Assembly: GCA_015258065.1 (NCBI GenBank)
Contig: JABZIZ010000008.1
Coordinates: 43,818-107,817 of the forward strand
Reading direction: 5' to 3'
Source: Lachnospiraceae bacterium
Lineage (GTDB): Bacteria; Bacillota; Clostridia; Lachnospirales; Lachnospiraceae
Length of the DNA stretch: 64,000 bases
Under the pieces are notes generated by a model. The model was not told where the DNA came from. It was given only the letters and a program-made list of their open reading frames with translations, and ran no database searches. Each line of letters starts with the position of its first letter. The stretch's first letter is position 1. Both the position numbers and the translations under genes were made by a program. Positions 35,553-44,513 of this stretch are shown here, one piece after another.

Positions 35553-35591
35553 TTTTTAAAAGTAAAAAATGATTACTAGGAGGAGATTGCA

Positions 35592-36701
35592 ATGTCGAGT
35601 TTATCATTAAAGAACGTCTGCAAGGTTTACCCGAATGGTTTTGAGGCGGTGAAGGATTTTAATCTGGATATCGCAGATAAGGAATTCATTATTTTCGTCG
35701 GACCTTCCGGTTGCGGGAAGTCTACCACTCTGCGTATGGTCGCTGGTCTGGAGGATATCTCTTCCGGTACCCTGGAGATCGACGGCAAGGTAATGAATGA
35801 TGTCGAGCCCAAGGACAGAGATATTGCCATGGTTTTCCAGAACTACGCACTCTATCCGCACATGACCGTTTACGACAACATGGCTTTCGGACTGAAGCTT
35901 CGCAAGGTGCCGAAGGATGAGATTGACAAGAAGGTTCGTGACGCAGCCAGAATCCTGGATCTGGAAAAGCTGTTGGATCGGAAGCCGAAGGCGCTCTCGG
36001 GCGGTCAGAGGCAGCGTGTGGCAATGGGACGTGCCATTGTACGTAATCCCAAGGTCTTCCTGATGGATGAGCCGCTCTCCAACCTGGATGCAAAGCTTCG
36101 TGTGCAGATGAGAACGGAGATTGCCAAGCTTCACCACAGACTGGGAACGACCATCATTTACGTTACCCACGATCAGACCGAAGCAATGACGCTGGGAACC
36201 AGAATCGTCGTTATGAAGGACGGCGTGGTACAGCAGGTCGATACGCCGCAGAATCTGTATGACAAGCCCTGCAATCTCTTTGTGGCAGGTTTCATGGGAT
36301 CTCCTCAGATGAATTTCTTGGACGGAGTGGTTTCCATTCAGGGGGAAACCGCTTATGTGAAGGTTGCGGATCAGCAGATCGAGTTGCCGCCGGCAAAATC
36401 CAAGAAGCTGATCGAAGGCAAATATGACGGCAAGACGGTGACCATCGGTATCCGTCCGGAAGATGTGGACGATTCGGAGATGTTCGTCAATGTGGCAAAG
36501 GCGACCTTTGAATCTACGATCAACGTCTATGAGCTGTTGGGCGCCGAAGTGTTCCTGTACTTCGATATTGCAGGCCAGCCGGTTACCGCCAGGGTGGATG
36601 CCCGTACCACGGCAAGACCCGGGGACAAGGTAAAGGTCGGCTTTGATGTGGAAAAGATTCATGTCTTTGACAAAGAGACGGAAAAGGTGATTACAAACTA
36701 A
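35592..36701 (+). CDS. ugpC: Sugar ABC transporter ATP-binding protein (MalK/UgpC/MsmX type)
   Basis: This 369-residue ATPase energises uptake of sugars or glycerol phosphates. It has Walker A GPSGCGKSTT, the signature LSGGQRQRVAMGRA, Walker B VFLMDEPLSNLD and a C-terminal regulatory TOBE-like domain (about 240-369). No permease or binding protein gene is adjacent, so like MsmX it may serve several transporters. TAGGAGGAG precedes the ATG; the stop overlaps the next start in TAATG. Confidence 0.92.
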   Translation: MSSLSLKNVCKVYPNGFEAVKDFNLDIADKEFIIFVGPSGCGKSTTLRMVAGLEDISSGTLEIDGKVMNDVEPKDRDIAMVFQNYALYPHMTVYDNMAFGLKLRKVPKDEIDKKVRDAARILDLEKLLDRKPKALSGGQRQRVAMGRAIVRNPKVFLMDEPLSNLDAKLRVQMRTEIAKLHHRLGTTIIYVTHDQTEAMTLGTRIVVMKDGVVQQVDTPQNLYDKPCNLFVAGFMGSPQMNFLDGVVSIQGETAYVKVADQQIELPPAKSKKLIEGKYDGKTVTIGIRPEDVDDSEMFVNVAKATFESTINVYELLGAEVFLYFDIAGQPVTARVDARTTARPGDKVKVGFDVEKIHVFDKETEKVITN

Positions 36702-37807
36702 TGTTATCTTCCAGAATCGTACAGAGCTGTATCGATCGCTTACAGGAGATCACGCATGTAGATCTCTTCGTCGTAAACAGTACGGGAGATGTAGTCGCTA
36801 CTACAACGGATGAAACAACCAACGCGCGGGTGCTCGCAGATTTTGCGGCATCCGCCGCTGATTCTCAGGTGATTTTGCAGACCCATCTTTTCAAGGTGAG
36901 AGAAGAAGGGGAGACGGTATGGATTGTCGGAGCGTCCGGTCAGGCAGAGAGTGCACACATGACGGGCAGGATCTGCGTGGAACAGCTGCTGCAACTCATG
37001 CAGGCCTATCAGGAGAAATACGACAGAAGCAGTTTTTTCCAAAACCTTCTACTGGACAATCTGCTTCTGGTAGATATTTATAACCGGGCCAGACAGCTGC
37101 ATATTCCGGATGAAAGAGAGAGGGTAGTCTTTCTGGTAGAGGAAGCGGACGCCCGGCAAACAAGGCAGGACGATCCTTCCGTGCAGATTGCAGAACTGCT
37201 CAGTAGCATGTTCGGCAGGGGAGGGGAGGACTGTGTCACGAGGATCGAGCAGAAGTCTGTGATCGTGGTCAAGACAGTTGCAGAGACGGAGAAGGACAGG
37301 CAGCTGAAGCAGGTGGCGGATACCATTGTTGATATGGTGAGCATGGAAGCCATGCGAAATGTCCGTGTGGCTTACGGGGGGAAGGCAAAGTCTCTAAAGG
37401 AACTCTCCCGCTCCTTCAAAGAAGCGGCAACCGCCATGGAAGTAGGGAAAATCTTTTACGAGGAGCAGAAGGTGAATGCCTATGCCTCTCTGGGCATCGG
37501 AAGGTTGATCTATCAGCTTCCGGAGTCGCTTTGCAGGATGTATTTAAAAGAGGTTTTTGGGGATCGTAACCTATTGGAGGAGTTGGACGAAGAGACACAG
37601 ATGACGGCAAGGGAGTTCTTTAAGAACAGTCTGAATGTATCGGAGACGTCCAGAAAACTCTTCCTTCATCGCAATACACTGGTTTATCGCCTGGAGAAAA
37701 TGGCGAAGGAAACGGGCATTGACATTCGAAAGTTCGACGATGCCATGACCTTCCGTTTTTCCATGATGGTGGCGCGGTATATGCGCTTTTTGGACGGAAA
37801 AGGGTGA
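36701..37807 (+). CDS. CdaR/PucR-family transcriptional regulator
   Basis: This 368-residue regulator starts with a sugar-diacid-recognition-like region (about 1-130: SRIVQSCIDRLQEITHVDL, then VVNSTGDVV) and ends with a PucR-type helix-turn-helix (LNVSETSRKLFLHRNTLVYRL). Relatives respond to sugar acids such as glycerate or glucarate. Coupling to the ugpC-type ATPase and to nagB suggests control of sugar uptake; the effector is unknown. Confidence 0.8.
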   Translation: MLSSRIVQSCIDRLQEITHVDLFVVNSTGDVVATTTDETTNARVLADFAASAADSQVILQTHLFKVREEGETVWIVGASGQAESAHMTGRICVEQLLQLMQAYQEKYDRSSFFQNLLLDNLLLVDIYNRARQLHIPDERERVVFLVEEADARQTRQDDPSVQIAELLSSMFGRGGEDCVTRIEQKSVIVVKTVAETEKDRQLKQVADTIVDMVSMEAMRNVRVAYGGKAKSLKELSRSFKEAATAMEVGKIFYEEQKVNAYASLGIGRLIYQLPESLCRMYLKEVFGDRNLLEELDEETQMTAREFFKNSLNVSETSRKLFLHRNTLVYRLEKMAKETGIDIRKFDDAMTFRFSMMVARYMRFLDGKG

Positions 37808-37810
37808 GAG

Positions 37811-38530
37811 ATGAGATTATATGTAGAAGAGGATTATGCGGGTGTCAGCGGGAGAGTGGCAGAGCTGGTCGGCGCAGTGGTGATGATGAAACCGGATTGT
37901 GTGCTGGGGCTTGCGACCGGGAGCACACCGATTGGCGCCTATGAAATTCTTTCGCGCAAATGCAAAGAGAGGGAACTGGATTTTTCTCGTGTGAAGACGG
38001 TAAATCTGGATGAGTACTGTGGTCTTGCACCTGACCACCACCAGAGTTACCGCCATTTCATGGATCGTCATCTTTTCAGTAAAATCAATATCGATCGAAG
38101 GAATACGCATGTGCCGGACGGTCTGGCAGCAGACAAAGTGACGGCCGGTGCAGAGTATGATAAAATGATTCAAGCTATGGGCTTTACTGACCTGCAACTG
38201 CTTGGACTGGGGGAGAACGGGCATATCGGCTTTAATGAGCCGGGGGAACTGGTGGCAGGTACGCATGAGGTGCAGTTGACAAAGAGCACCATTGAAGCGA
38301 ATGCAAGACTCTTTGCGGATATTTCCGAGGTGCCGAGGACGGCAATCACCATGGGGCTTTGGGGGATTATGACCAGCCGAAAAGTTCTGCTGGTCGCCTG
38401 TGGGGAAAAAAAGGCCGACGCGCTGCGGAGGGCACTCTACGGTCCGGTGACTGCCGGGGTGCCGGCATCCATCCTGCAACTTCACCGCGATCTGATTGTG
38501 GTTTGCGACCAGGAAGCCATGCAGGGCTAA
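37811..38530 (+). CDS. nagB: Glucosamine-6-phosphate deaminase
   Basis: This 239-residue enzyme converts glucosamine 6-phosphate to fructose 6-phosphate and ammonia. LATGSTPIGAY, the catalytic NLDEYCGL, DHHQSYRHFM and LGLGENGHIGFNEPG are the family motifs. It lacks the C-terminal allosteric extension of E. coli NagB, as is usual in Gram-positives. It lies three bases after the CdaR gene. No nagA is in the window. Confidence 0.93.
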   Translation: MRLYVEEDYAGVSGRVAELVGAVVMMKPDCVLGLATGSTPIGAYEILSRKCKERELDFSRVKTVNLDEYCGLAPDHHQSYRHFMDRHLFSKINIDRRNTHVPDGLAADKVTAGAEYDKMIQAMGFTDLQLLGLGENGHIGFNEPGELVAGTHEVQLTKSTIEANARLFADISEVPRTAITMGLWGIMTSRKVLLVACGEKKADALRRALYGPVTAGVPASILQLHRDLIVVCDQEAMQG

Positions 38531-38573
38531 CAGACGATATTAGGGAAACTTACGGGGATAGAGAAAGGTTGAT

Positions 38574-40658
38574 ATGGAAAGTTTCAGTTCTTTTGCGCTG
38601 GCGACCGGATTGATCGGCGGACTCGCCCTGTTTCTCTATGGAATGAGTGTCATGAGCGATGCCCTGACCAAGGCGGCGGGGGGAAGGCTTGAATCGATCC
38701 TGACCAGGATTACCGCAAACCGATGGATCGCCTATTTCTTTGGCATCCTCATTACGGCAGTGGTGCAATCTTCCTCCGCTTCTACCGTCATGCTGGTAGG
38801 ATTGGTCAATGCTGGTATGATGACTCTGTCGCAGGGGGTCAACCTCATTCTGGGTGCCAACCTGGGAACGACTTTTACCGCCTGGCTGCTATCCCTGAAT
38901 GCGATCAGCTCGGATAACATGTTGATCAACATGTTTAAACCCACATCTTTTACGCCTTTTTTGGCCCTGATCGGGATGGTTCTCCAGATGTTTTCGCACA
39001 AGGAAGGCCGTAAGAACGCCGGTAAAATTCTAATCGGCTTTTCTGTCCTGATGTACGGCATGACCATGATGTCCTCCGCCGTGGCGCCGCTCAAGAACGT
39101 ACCCTCTTTCACCTCTTTTTTGACCAAATTCAATAATCCCCTGCTCGGACTCTTTGTCGGGATCGGGTTTACCATGATCATTCAATCTTCTGCAGGAACC
39201 ATCGGTGTCGTGCAGGCGCTTTCCGCCTCCGTGGCGATCTCCTACGGAATAGCGATCCCGGTGGTAGTGGGCGCAGAGGTCGGTACCTGTATCACTGCCA
39301 TTCTTTCCTCCGTGGGGGCAGGCAAAAACGGAAAACGGGCTGCCTTGATGCATCTGTATTTCAATGTGATCAAGGCCAGCCTTTTTATGATTCTTTTTTA
39401 CACGTTGAATGCCTTTTTGCATTTTGCCTTTCTTCAGCACCAGGCAGGAATGGCGGGCGTCGCTATGGTTCATACGATGATCAATCTCGTTGCCACACCG
39501 CTCTTTGTCCCGATTTCCGGAATCCTGGTGAAGCTTGCCGAGAAGACGATACCGGTGGATGAGAAGGAAAAGAAGGAGGCGGAAAAGAAAAAAGACATCG
39601 CCATTCTGGATCCCCGTTTCTTGCACACGCCTTCCTTTGCGGTCGCCCAGGCGAAGATTGCCGCCATGGAGATGGCAAACAAAACAAAGGAATGTTTTTA
39701 CAAGGCGTCCCATCTTTTGGAGAAATACGATCCGGAACAGGCGGCGGAGGCGACCGATTTGGAAGAGCAGATCGATCATTATGAGGACCAGCTGGGTACC
39801 TATCTGGTGAAAATCAATGCGCATCATCTCTCTCCGCAGGATTCGCATGAGCTTTCGATCCTTCTGCACTGTATTAACGATTTTGAACGAATCAGCGATC
39901 ATTCGCGCAACATCAAAGAAGTGTTCGAAAACATGCAGCCCAAAAAGAACAAGTTCTCTGACCGTGCCGTAGAGGAACTGACGATGATTCGAACGGCGGT
40001 GGAAGAGATCCTGAACATGGCAGTCAGGACTTTCCAGACCGAAGACCTGAAACTGGCGGCCAGGATCGAACCGCTCGAAGAGGTCATTGACGGTTTGCAC
40101 ATGGAAATCAAGCAGCGCCATATTAAAAGGCTGCGGAAGGGCAAGTGTACGATTGATCTGGGCTTTGATCTGGCAGATCTGTGCACGGACTTCGAGCGCA
40201 TTGCGGACCACTGTTCCAATGTCGGCGTCTGTATTCAGGAGGTCAGCGAAGGCGGCTTCGATACCCATGAATATTTGGAAATGCTGAAGAAGGAAAAGAA
40301 TGCGCAGTTTGAGGCGGAAGTCTCCAGATATGAGAGAAAGTACCGCCTGCCGCGAAAGAAAGATGCGGAGGATGAGGTGTCGGAGATCGGAGACGAGAAC
40401 AAGTACCGGCGCTCCAAACAATCTCAGGAGAAAACGGATATACGGACCTCCTCTCGCACGAAGACAGAGCAGACGGCTGCTCAGCCCAAAAAGGAAAAGC
40501 CGCAAGGCGCTTACAAGTCGGAAAAAGCCAGGAAAGCCGCTTCTTGGGAGAAACAGGACAAACAGGAGAAACAGGAGAAAACAGTCCGTACCGATAAGAC
40601 GGATAAGCTCAAGAAGAAGGGCAAGAAAGGAAAAGAAAGCAAAAACATCAAACGATAA
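38574..40658 (+). CDS. Na/Pi cotransporter with PhoU-like domain and basic tail
   Basis: This 694-residue protein has an N-terminal Na/Pi-cotransporter domain (about 1-320, eight or more membrane helices) with the duplicated QSSSASTVM and QSSAGTIGV motifs. A PhoU-like helical domain follows (about 355-560). The last 120 residues or so are strongly charged and Lys/Glu-rich with KQEK-type repeats, probably a disordered cytoplasmic tail. It takes up phosphate using sodium, in keeping with a sodium-type V-ATPase upstream in the window. Confidence 0.88.
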   Translation: MESFSSFALATGLIGGLALFLYGMSVMSDALTKAAGGRLESILTRITANRWIAYFFGILITAVVQSSSASTVMLVGLVNAGMMTLSQGVNLILGANLGTTFTAWLLSLNAISSDNMLINMFKPTSFTPFLALIGMVLQMFSHKEGRKNAGKILIGFSVLMYGMTMMSSAVAPLKNVPSFTSFLTKFNNPLLGLFVGIGFTMIIQSSAGTIGVVQALSASVAISYGIAIPVVVGAEVGTCITAILSSVGAGKNGKRAALMHLYFNVIKASLFMILFYTLNAFLHFAFLQHQAGMAGVAMVHTMINLVATPLFVPISGILVKLAEKTIPVDEKEKKEAEKKKDIAILDPRFLHTPSFAVAQAKIAAMEMANKTKECFYKASHLLEKYDPEQAAEATDLEEQIDHYEDQLGTYLVKINAHHLSPQDSHELSILLHCINDFERISDHSRNIKEVFENMQPKKNKFSDRAVEELTMIRTAVEEILNMAVRTFQTEDLKLAARIEPLEEVIDGLHMEIKQRHIKRLRKGKCTIDLGFDLADLCTDFERIADHCSNVGVCIQEVSEGGFDTHEYLEMLKKEKNAQFEAEVSRYERKYRLPRKKDAEDEVSEIGDENKYRRSKQSQEKTDIRTSSRTKTEQTAAQPKKEKPQGAYKSEKARKAASWEKQDKQEKQEKTVRTDKTDKLKKKGKKGKESKNIKR

Positions 40659-40661
40659 ATA

Positions 40662-40694
40662 AAACCCCGCTCGAATCATTCTCGAGCGGGGTTT
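40662..40694 (+). terminator. Bidirectional terminator between Na/Pi gene and mscL
   Basis: A perfect 13-bp stem, AAACCCCGCTCGA with TCGAGCGGGGTTT, surrounds a seven-base loop four bases after the Na/Pi stop. Flanking A and T tracts suit it to both converging genes. Confidence 0.9.
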
Positions 40695-40734
40695 CGCTGT
40701 GCGCCGGACGGCATACGGTTCTGTCTTGATCCGG

Positions 40735-41202
40735 TTAGGAAAGTTCCGAGGTGCAGTGCGGACATCTGGTCGCATCCTTGTCGATTTCCGTTCTGCAGTA
40801 GGGGCAGATCTTGGTATTTTTGACCGGTGCCTCTTCCTGCTTTGCAAACTTCTCATGCAGCGCATTCATCCCCTTTACGAACAGGAAGATGACAAAAGCC
40901 ATGATGATGAAGTTGATGACTGCCGTGAAGAAGGTTCCGTAATTGAGGGTGGCGGCACCGGCTTCTTTTGCCTTTGCCAGCGTATCATAGTGGCTGCCGT
41001 CAAGAGAGATGAACCAGTTGCTGAAATCAATTCCGCCTGTAATCTTGGAGATGAGCGGCATGATGATATCATCGACCAGGGAGGAGACGATCTTCTGGAA
41101 GGCGCCTCCGATAATGACACCGACCGCCATGTCGATGACATTGCCTCTCATCAGAAAGGCCTGAAACTCCGCAACAAATCCTTTTTTCTTTTGGTTGGAC
41201 AT
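40735..41202 (-). CDS. mscL: Large-conductance mechanosensitive channel with C-terminal zinc ribbon
   Basis: This 155-residue channel opens under membrane tension to release solutes. MRGNVIDMAVGVIIGGAF forms the pore helix and the second helix lies around TAVINFIIMAFVIFLFVK. The C-terminus, normally a helical bundle, carries an added zinc ribbon with two CxxC pairs (CPYCRTEI and CPHCTSEL). A GGGGAG site precedes the ATG. It is transcribed alone from its own promoter. Confidence 0.93.
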   Translation of the reverse strand: MSNQKKKGFVAEFQAFLMRGNVIDMAVGVIIGGAFQKIVSSLVDDIIMPLISKITGGIDFSNWFISLDGSHYDTLAKAKEAGAATLNYGTFFTAVINFIIMAFVIFLFVKGMNALHEKFAKQEEAPVKNTKICPYCRTEIDKDATRCPHCTSELS

Positions 41203-41293
41203 AATACTCCCCTTTTGTAAAAATAATTTTAGCCTGCCGGGCGGACGCTTTCCTCTAAGACGATTGCGCTGTTCCGGCTCCTGTTGTCAAGCT

Positions 41294-41322
41294 ATTATAA
41301 GATGGCGGCTCTGATAAGTAAA
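41294..41322 (-). promoter_or_regulatory. Promoter of mscL
   Basis: On the minus strand TTTACT (41322-41317) and TATAAT (41299-41294) are 17 bases apart, about 90 bases before the mscL start. Confidence 0.65.
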
Positions 41323-41402
41323 CCGGAAAACAGAGAAGCGCCGCCGGACGGGAGGGAATGCGGAAAAGCGGTAGCGGATGCGGGCAGGGGATACCGGATC
41401 CT

Positions 41403-42227
41403 TTACTCCTCTTCCGCAAAACCGCGGGAGGAGGTTTTCTTCTTTCTCCCGACAATCAGCTTTTCCAAACCGGTATAGTGAATGAGGAAGATGCAGACAT
41501 CTAAGAAGAGGTGAGCAATCAGAAGGGAAACCACCACGCCGTTTTTTCTTAAAAGATAGCCGCTGCCAAAGCCAAGGTAGGAAATCAGTGCGGTGAGGAA
41601 AAGCGCCAAAACCAGAAGCGGGAAGTTGTGTGCGGCATTTTTGACCGCCTGAAAAAAGTCCCGGAAGGAAGCGTCGAAATAGACGAAGCGTCCGATCAGC
41701 ATCCCGATGAAATAAATAATAATGGCATCGTAGTTGTTGTCATGATACAGAAATTTGATATAAATAAAGAGGGCTCCCATATAAGCCATGCTGATTAAAC
41801 GAATCGCAGCCGCTTCCGTCGCATCAATCGTTTTCAGTCTCACAAAGATGCGGTCTAAAAAGGCGTTGATCAGGCAGGAGATCACAAGGAAGGCCAGAAG
41901 CATAAAAGAGTTTTGCTCCTTCCAGAATGCGCGGAAATCGCGGTCGGCGATAAACCAGTCGCAGATGACATAGGCACCCATGAACAACAGGATCGAGGTG
42001 TCGGAAAACATCAGATCGTAAAATCGCTCGACCAGGTTCGTGCCGCGCTCACGAATGTTTCTGCGCCTGGCACTTTTCGATGTTTCCCGTTCCGTGATTC
42101 TTGTAAAAAGCAGGATGATCAGAAGAGAAGTGAGCACACCGACAAAGCAAAACAGAAAGAAAATAAGCGCCGATTGCCATACCGTATAATGCGCAATCAG
42201 CTCATCTAAGGGCAAACGAATGATCAT
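41403..42227 (-). CDS. Multi-pass membrane protein of unknown function
   Basis: I do not recognise this protein. The start at 42227 (MIIRLPLDELIAHY) is chosen because GGAGGT lies eight bases upstream; an ATG 36 bases further out lacks a site. The 274 residues contain about seven hydrophobic helices. A basic loop (RITERETSKSARRRNIRERG, near residues 42-61) follows the first helix, and a Lys-rich tail ends at SRGFAEEE. There is no obvious catalytic motif. It is a single-gene unit with a strong promoter. Confidence 0.65.
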   Translation of the reverse strand: MIIRLPLDELIAHYTVWQSALIFFLFCFVGVLTSLLIILLFTRITERETSKSARRRNIRERGTNLVERFYDLMFSDTSILLFMGAYVICDWFIADRDFRAFWKEQNSFMLLAFLVISCLINAFLDRIFVRLKTIDATEAAAIRLISMAYMGALFIYIKFLYHDNNYDAIIIYFIGMLIGRFVYFDASFRDFFQAVKNAAHNFPLLVLALFLTALISYLGFGSGYLLRKNGVVVSLLIAHLFLDVCIFLIHYTGLEKLIVGRKKKTSSRGFAEEE

Positions 42228-42289
42228 AAGAGATACCTCCATCCCATAAAATAAAAAAACCACCCCAAACCAACTCCTGTACCTATGTA

Positions 42290-42318
42290 AATGTAGTCCT
42301 AAAAAGAGCGGGTGTCAA
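42290..42318 (-). promoter_or_regulatory. Strong promoter of the unknown membrane protein gene
   Basis: On the minus strand a consensus TTGACA (42318-42313) and TACATT (42295-42290) are separated by 17 bases; the leader would be about 55 bases. Confidence 0.75.
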
Positions 42319-42332
42319 AGTGTGAGATGGAA

Positions 42333-42362
42333 TTGATGAATCAAGAGGTTAGCCTGTAAAAT
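42333..42362 (+). promoter_or_regulatory. Candidate mtnA promoter overlapping the 36-bp repeat
   Basis: TTGATG (42333-42338) and TAAAAT (42357-42362) are 18 bases apart. The -10 lies at the edge of the first repeat unit; units three and four also begin with TAAAAT. Confidence 0.45.
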
Positions 42363-42501
42363 AGAGACGAGTCTGTCATTGGAAGCCCGCGGCAAAATAG
42401 AGTCGGGTCTGTCATCAGAAGCACGCAGTAAAATAGAACCGGGTGTGTCATCAGAAGCTCGCAGTAAAATAGAGACGAGTCTGTCATCAGAAGTTCGCGA
42501 T
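42358..42501 (+). repeat. Four tandem 36-bp repeats upstream of mtnA
   Basis: Units begin with AAAATAGA at 42358, 42394, 42430 and 42466, each exactly 36 bases and differing at a few positions. They contain a GTCTGTCATCAGAAG-like core. There are no unique spacers, so this is a minisatellite and not a CRISPR array. The frame runs open into mtnA but the mtnA ribosome site lies downstream of the array. Confidence 0.85.
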
Positions 42502-42585
42502 AAAAGAACGGAAAGACAAGAGGGTTCCGGAAAGAATCGGATGGATCAAGAACATAGGAAAGACATAGGAAAGGAGATTGCAGAA

Positions 42586-43701
42586 ATGGAGAATTCCACA
42601 TTGAACGATTTTTTTGAAAAGGTGATCACGGTGAAGTGGGGGCCGGAGAAAAAGAGCGTCGATATCATTGACCAGACGCTGCTTCCGGGAGAAGTGCGCC
42701 GGATTCAGCTGAAGAATCTGGAGGAAATGGTGGAAGCGATCAAGAAGCTTCGTGTCAGAGGAGCTCCCGCGATCGGCGTCTGCGCTGCCTACAGCATGGC
42801 GGTGCTGGCACAGAGAATGCCGGAACAGGACTTTGAAACTTTTTACAAGGAATTCCTGTGCGCAGAGGAGGAACTGGCTGCTTCCAGACCCACGGCGGTC
42901 AACCTGTTCTGGGCACTGCACCGGATGGATGAAGTTTGCAATGCAAACAGAGAGCGGCAGGTGGTGGAAATCAAACGTCTTCTTCTTGCAGAAGCGGAGG
43001 CGATCCGGGAAGAAGATGTGCAGATTTCAAGGAACATCGGAGAAATCGGATTTCAACTGCTTGAGGAGCGCAAGCAAGAAGGGGAGGAGCTGGGCATCCT
43101 CACGCACTGCAATGCAGGGACGCTTGCAACCGCCAAATACGGAACGGCGACCGCACCGATGTATATCGCGCTGGAGCACGGCTGGCAGGGAAGGGATATG
43201 CATGTTTATTGCGATGAAACGAGACCTCTTTTGCAGGGAGCCAGGCTCACCTCTTTTGAGCTGGTGAATGCCGGCATCACGACCAGTGTGCAGTGCGATA
43301 ACATGGCAGCCCTTCTGCTGAAGACGGGGAGGGTCAAGATCATCTTTGTCGGCTGTGACCGTGTGGCAACAAACGGAGACGCCGCCAACAAGATCGGAAC
43401 CTCCGGCCTTGCCATTTTGGCCAGGCATTACGGCGTGCCGTTTTATGTCTGTGCGCCTTCTTCTACGATTGATCCCAAGGTGGAGACGGGAGAAGGGATC
43501 CCGATTGAGATGAGAGACTCCGAAGAAATCAAAAGCATGTGGTACCGAAAGGACATGGTTCCGGAGGAAGTCGATGCTTCTTTTAATCCTGCCTTTGATG
43601 TGACCGACCATAGCCTGATTACCGGCATCATCACGGAAAGGGGACTGTGCACAGCGCCTTATAGAGAGGCCTTTCAGAAGCTGGGCTTATTGTCCTCTTG
43701 A
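42586..43701 (+). CDS. mtnA: S-methyl-5-thioribose-1-phosphate isomerase
   Basis: This 371-residue enzyme of methionine salvage isomerises methylthioribose 1-phosphate to the ribulose form. LRVRGAPAIGV, the catalytic cysteine in THCNAGTLAT and the aspartate in GCDRVATNGD are visible. The start at 42586 is favoured by AAGGAG nearby and normal family length; the frame is open for 69 more codons through the 36-bp repeats. No other mtn gene is near, so a role in the 5-deoxyribose/MTA shunt is possible. Its 3' end overlaps udp. Confidence 0.88.
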   Translation: MENSTLNDFFEKVITVKWGPEKKSVDIIDQTLLPGEVRRIQLKNLEEMVEAIKKLRVRGAPAIGVCAAYSMAVLAQRMPEQDFETFYKEFLCAEEELAASRPTAVNLFWALHRMDEVCNANRERQVVEIKRLLLAEAEAIREEDVQISRNIGEIGFQLLEERKQEGEELGILTHCNAGTLATAKYGTATAPMYIALEHGWQGRDMHVYCDETRPLLQGARLTSFELVNAGITTSVQCDNMAALLLKTGRVKIIFVGCDRVATNGDAANKIGTSGLAILARHYGVPFYVCAPSSTIDPKVETGEGIPIEMRDSEEIKSMWYRKDMVPEEVDASFNPAFDVTDHSLITGIITERGLCTAPYREAFQKLGLLSS

Positions 43702-44456
43702 ATCAGTTTTCGCATGGCACTGACCGCTACGCGGATGGCATGGTCGGTGTCATGTACGATGGGATTGGAGAGCCCTGCCTTTTCCCTTTCCTGATTGGCC
43801 ATGACGAGGTAGCAGCTGCCACACCGAACACCTCTGGCGGCGGAAACGGTAAAGAGCGCAGCCGTTTCCATTTCCGAAGCCAGGGCGCCAAGCTTAACCC
43901 AGGCGTCCCATTTGTTTTTTAACTCATAGGAGACGGGCATGTGATCCGGATCATGCTGGCCGTAGAACGCATCCTTGCTCTGTACGACACCCGTGTGGAA
44001 GGGGGTGTCGCCTTCCGATGCGGAAGAGACAAGTGCGTTTACCACATCGAGGGAGGCGACGGCGGGAAATTCAATCGGGGCATATTCTCTGGAAGTGCCC
44101 TCCATGCGGATGGCGGCAGTGGCAATCACAAGGTCTCCACTCTTCACATCCATCTGCATCCCGCCACAGGTACCGACGCGGATAAAGGTATGCGCCCCTG
44201 CTTTGACCAGTTCTTCCAGCGCAATGGCGGCGGAAGGTCCGCCGATGCCGGTGGAGGTGACGCTCACCTTTTCACCGCCCAGAGTGCCGGTATAAGTGAC
44301 AAATTCTCTGGCATCAGCAACATCTTTGGCATCCTCCAGATATTTGGCTATCTTCGGAACCCGTTTCGGGTCTCCCGGCAGGATGACGTATTTGCCGATC
44401 TCGTTCTCGCTGACCTCGATGTGGTATTGCCTGGAAGCATCTACAGAATAATGCAT
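43674..44456 (-). CDS. udp: Uridine phosphorylase
   Basis: This ~260-residue nucleoside phosphorylase cleaves uridine with phosphate. YVILPGDPKRV, TGIGGPSAAIALEEL, the phosphate-binding RVGTCGG and SEMETAALF are the family motifs. The start at 44456 (MHYSVDASRQ) has AAAGGAGAG just upstream; an ATG 30 bases earlier does not. Its end overlaps the convergent mtnA by 28 bases. Both enzymes act on nucleoside-derived ribose, though on opposite strands. Confidence 0.92.
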   Translation of the reverse strand: MHYSVDASRQYHIEVSENEIGKYVILPGDPKRVPKIAKYLEDAKDVADAREFVTYTGTLGGEKVSVTSTGIGGPSAAIALEELVKAGAHTFIRVGTCGGMQMDVKSGDLVIATAAIRMEGTSREYAPIEFPAVASLDVVNALVSSASEGDTPFHTGVVQSKDAFYGQHDPDHMPVSYELKNKWDAWVKLGALASEMETAALFTVSAARGVRCGSCYLVMANQEREKAGLSNPIVHDTDHAIRVAVSAMRKLIQEDNKPSF

Positions 44457-44513
44457 AGTCCTCTCCTTTCGATTAGAATGAATCACAAGAAATACTTAGC
44501 ATTGGTGGGAATC

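Noticed and set aside
35310..35591. tRNA or small RNA gene in the gap before ugpC
   Set aside because: No T-loop sequence or cloverleaf; only one hairpin and a promoter candidate.
39030..40865. 611-residue minus-strand frame opposite the Na/Pi cotransporter
   Set aside because: It is a codon-bias shadow: the plus strand encodes clear family motifs, and the minus product matches nothing recognisable and has no ribosome site.
42358..42501. CRISPR array from 36-bp repeats
   Set aside because: The units are directly adjacent with no spacers and no cas genes are present; it is a minisatellite.
42379..42585. N-terminal extension of MtnA through the repeats
   Set aside because: The frame is open, but the ribosome site and family length favour the ATG at 42586; the repeat peptide has no MtnA similarity.
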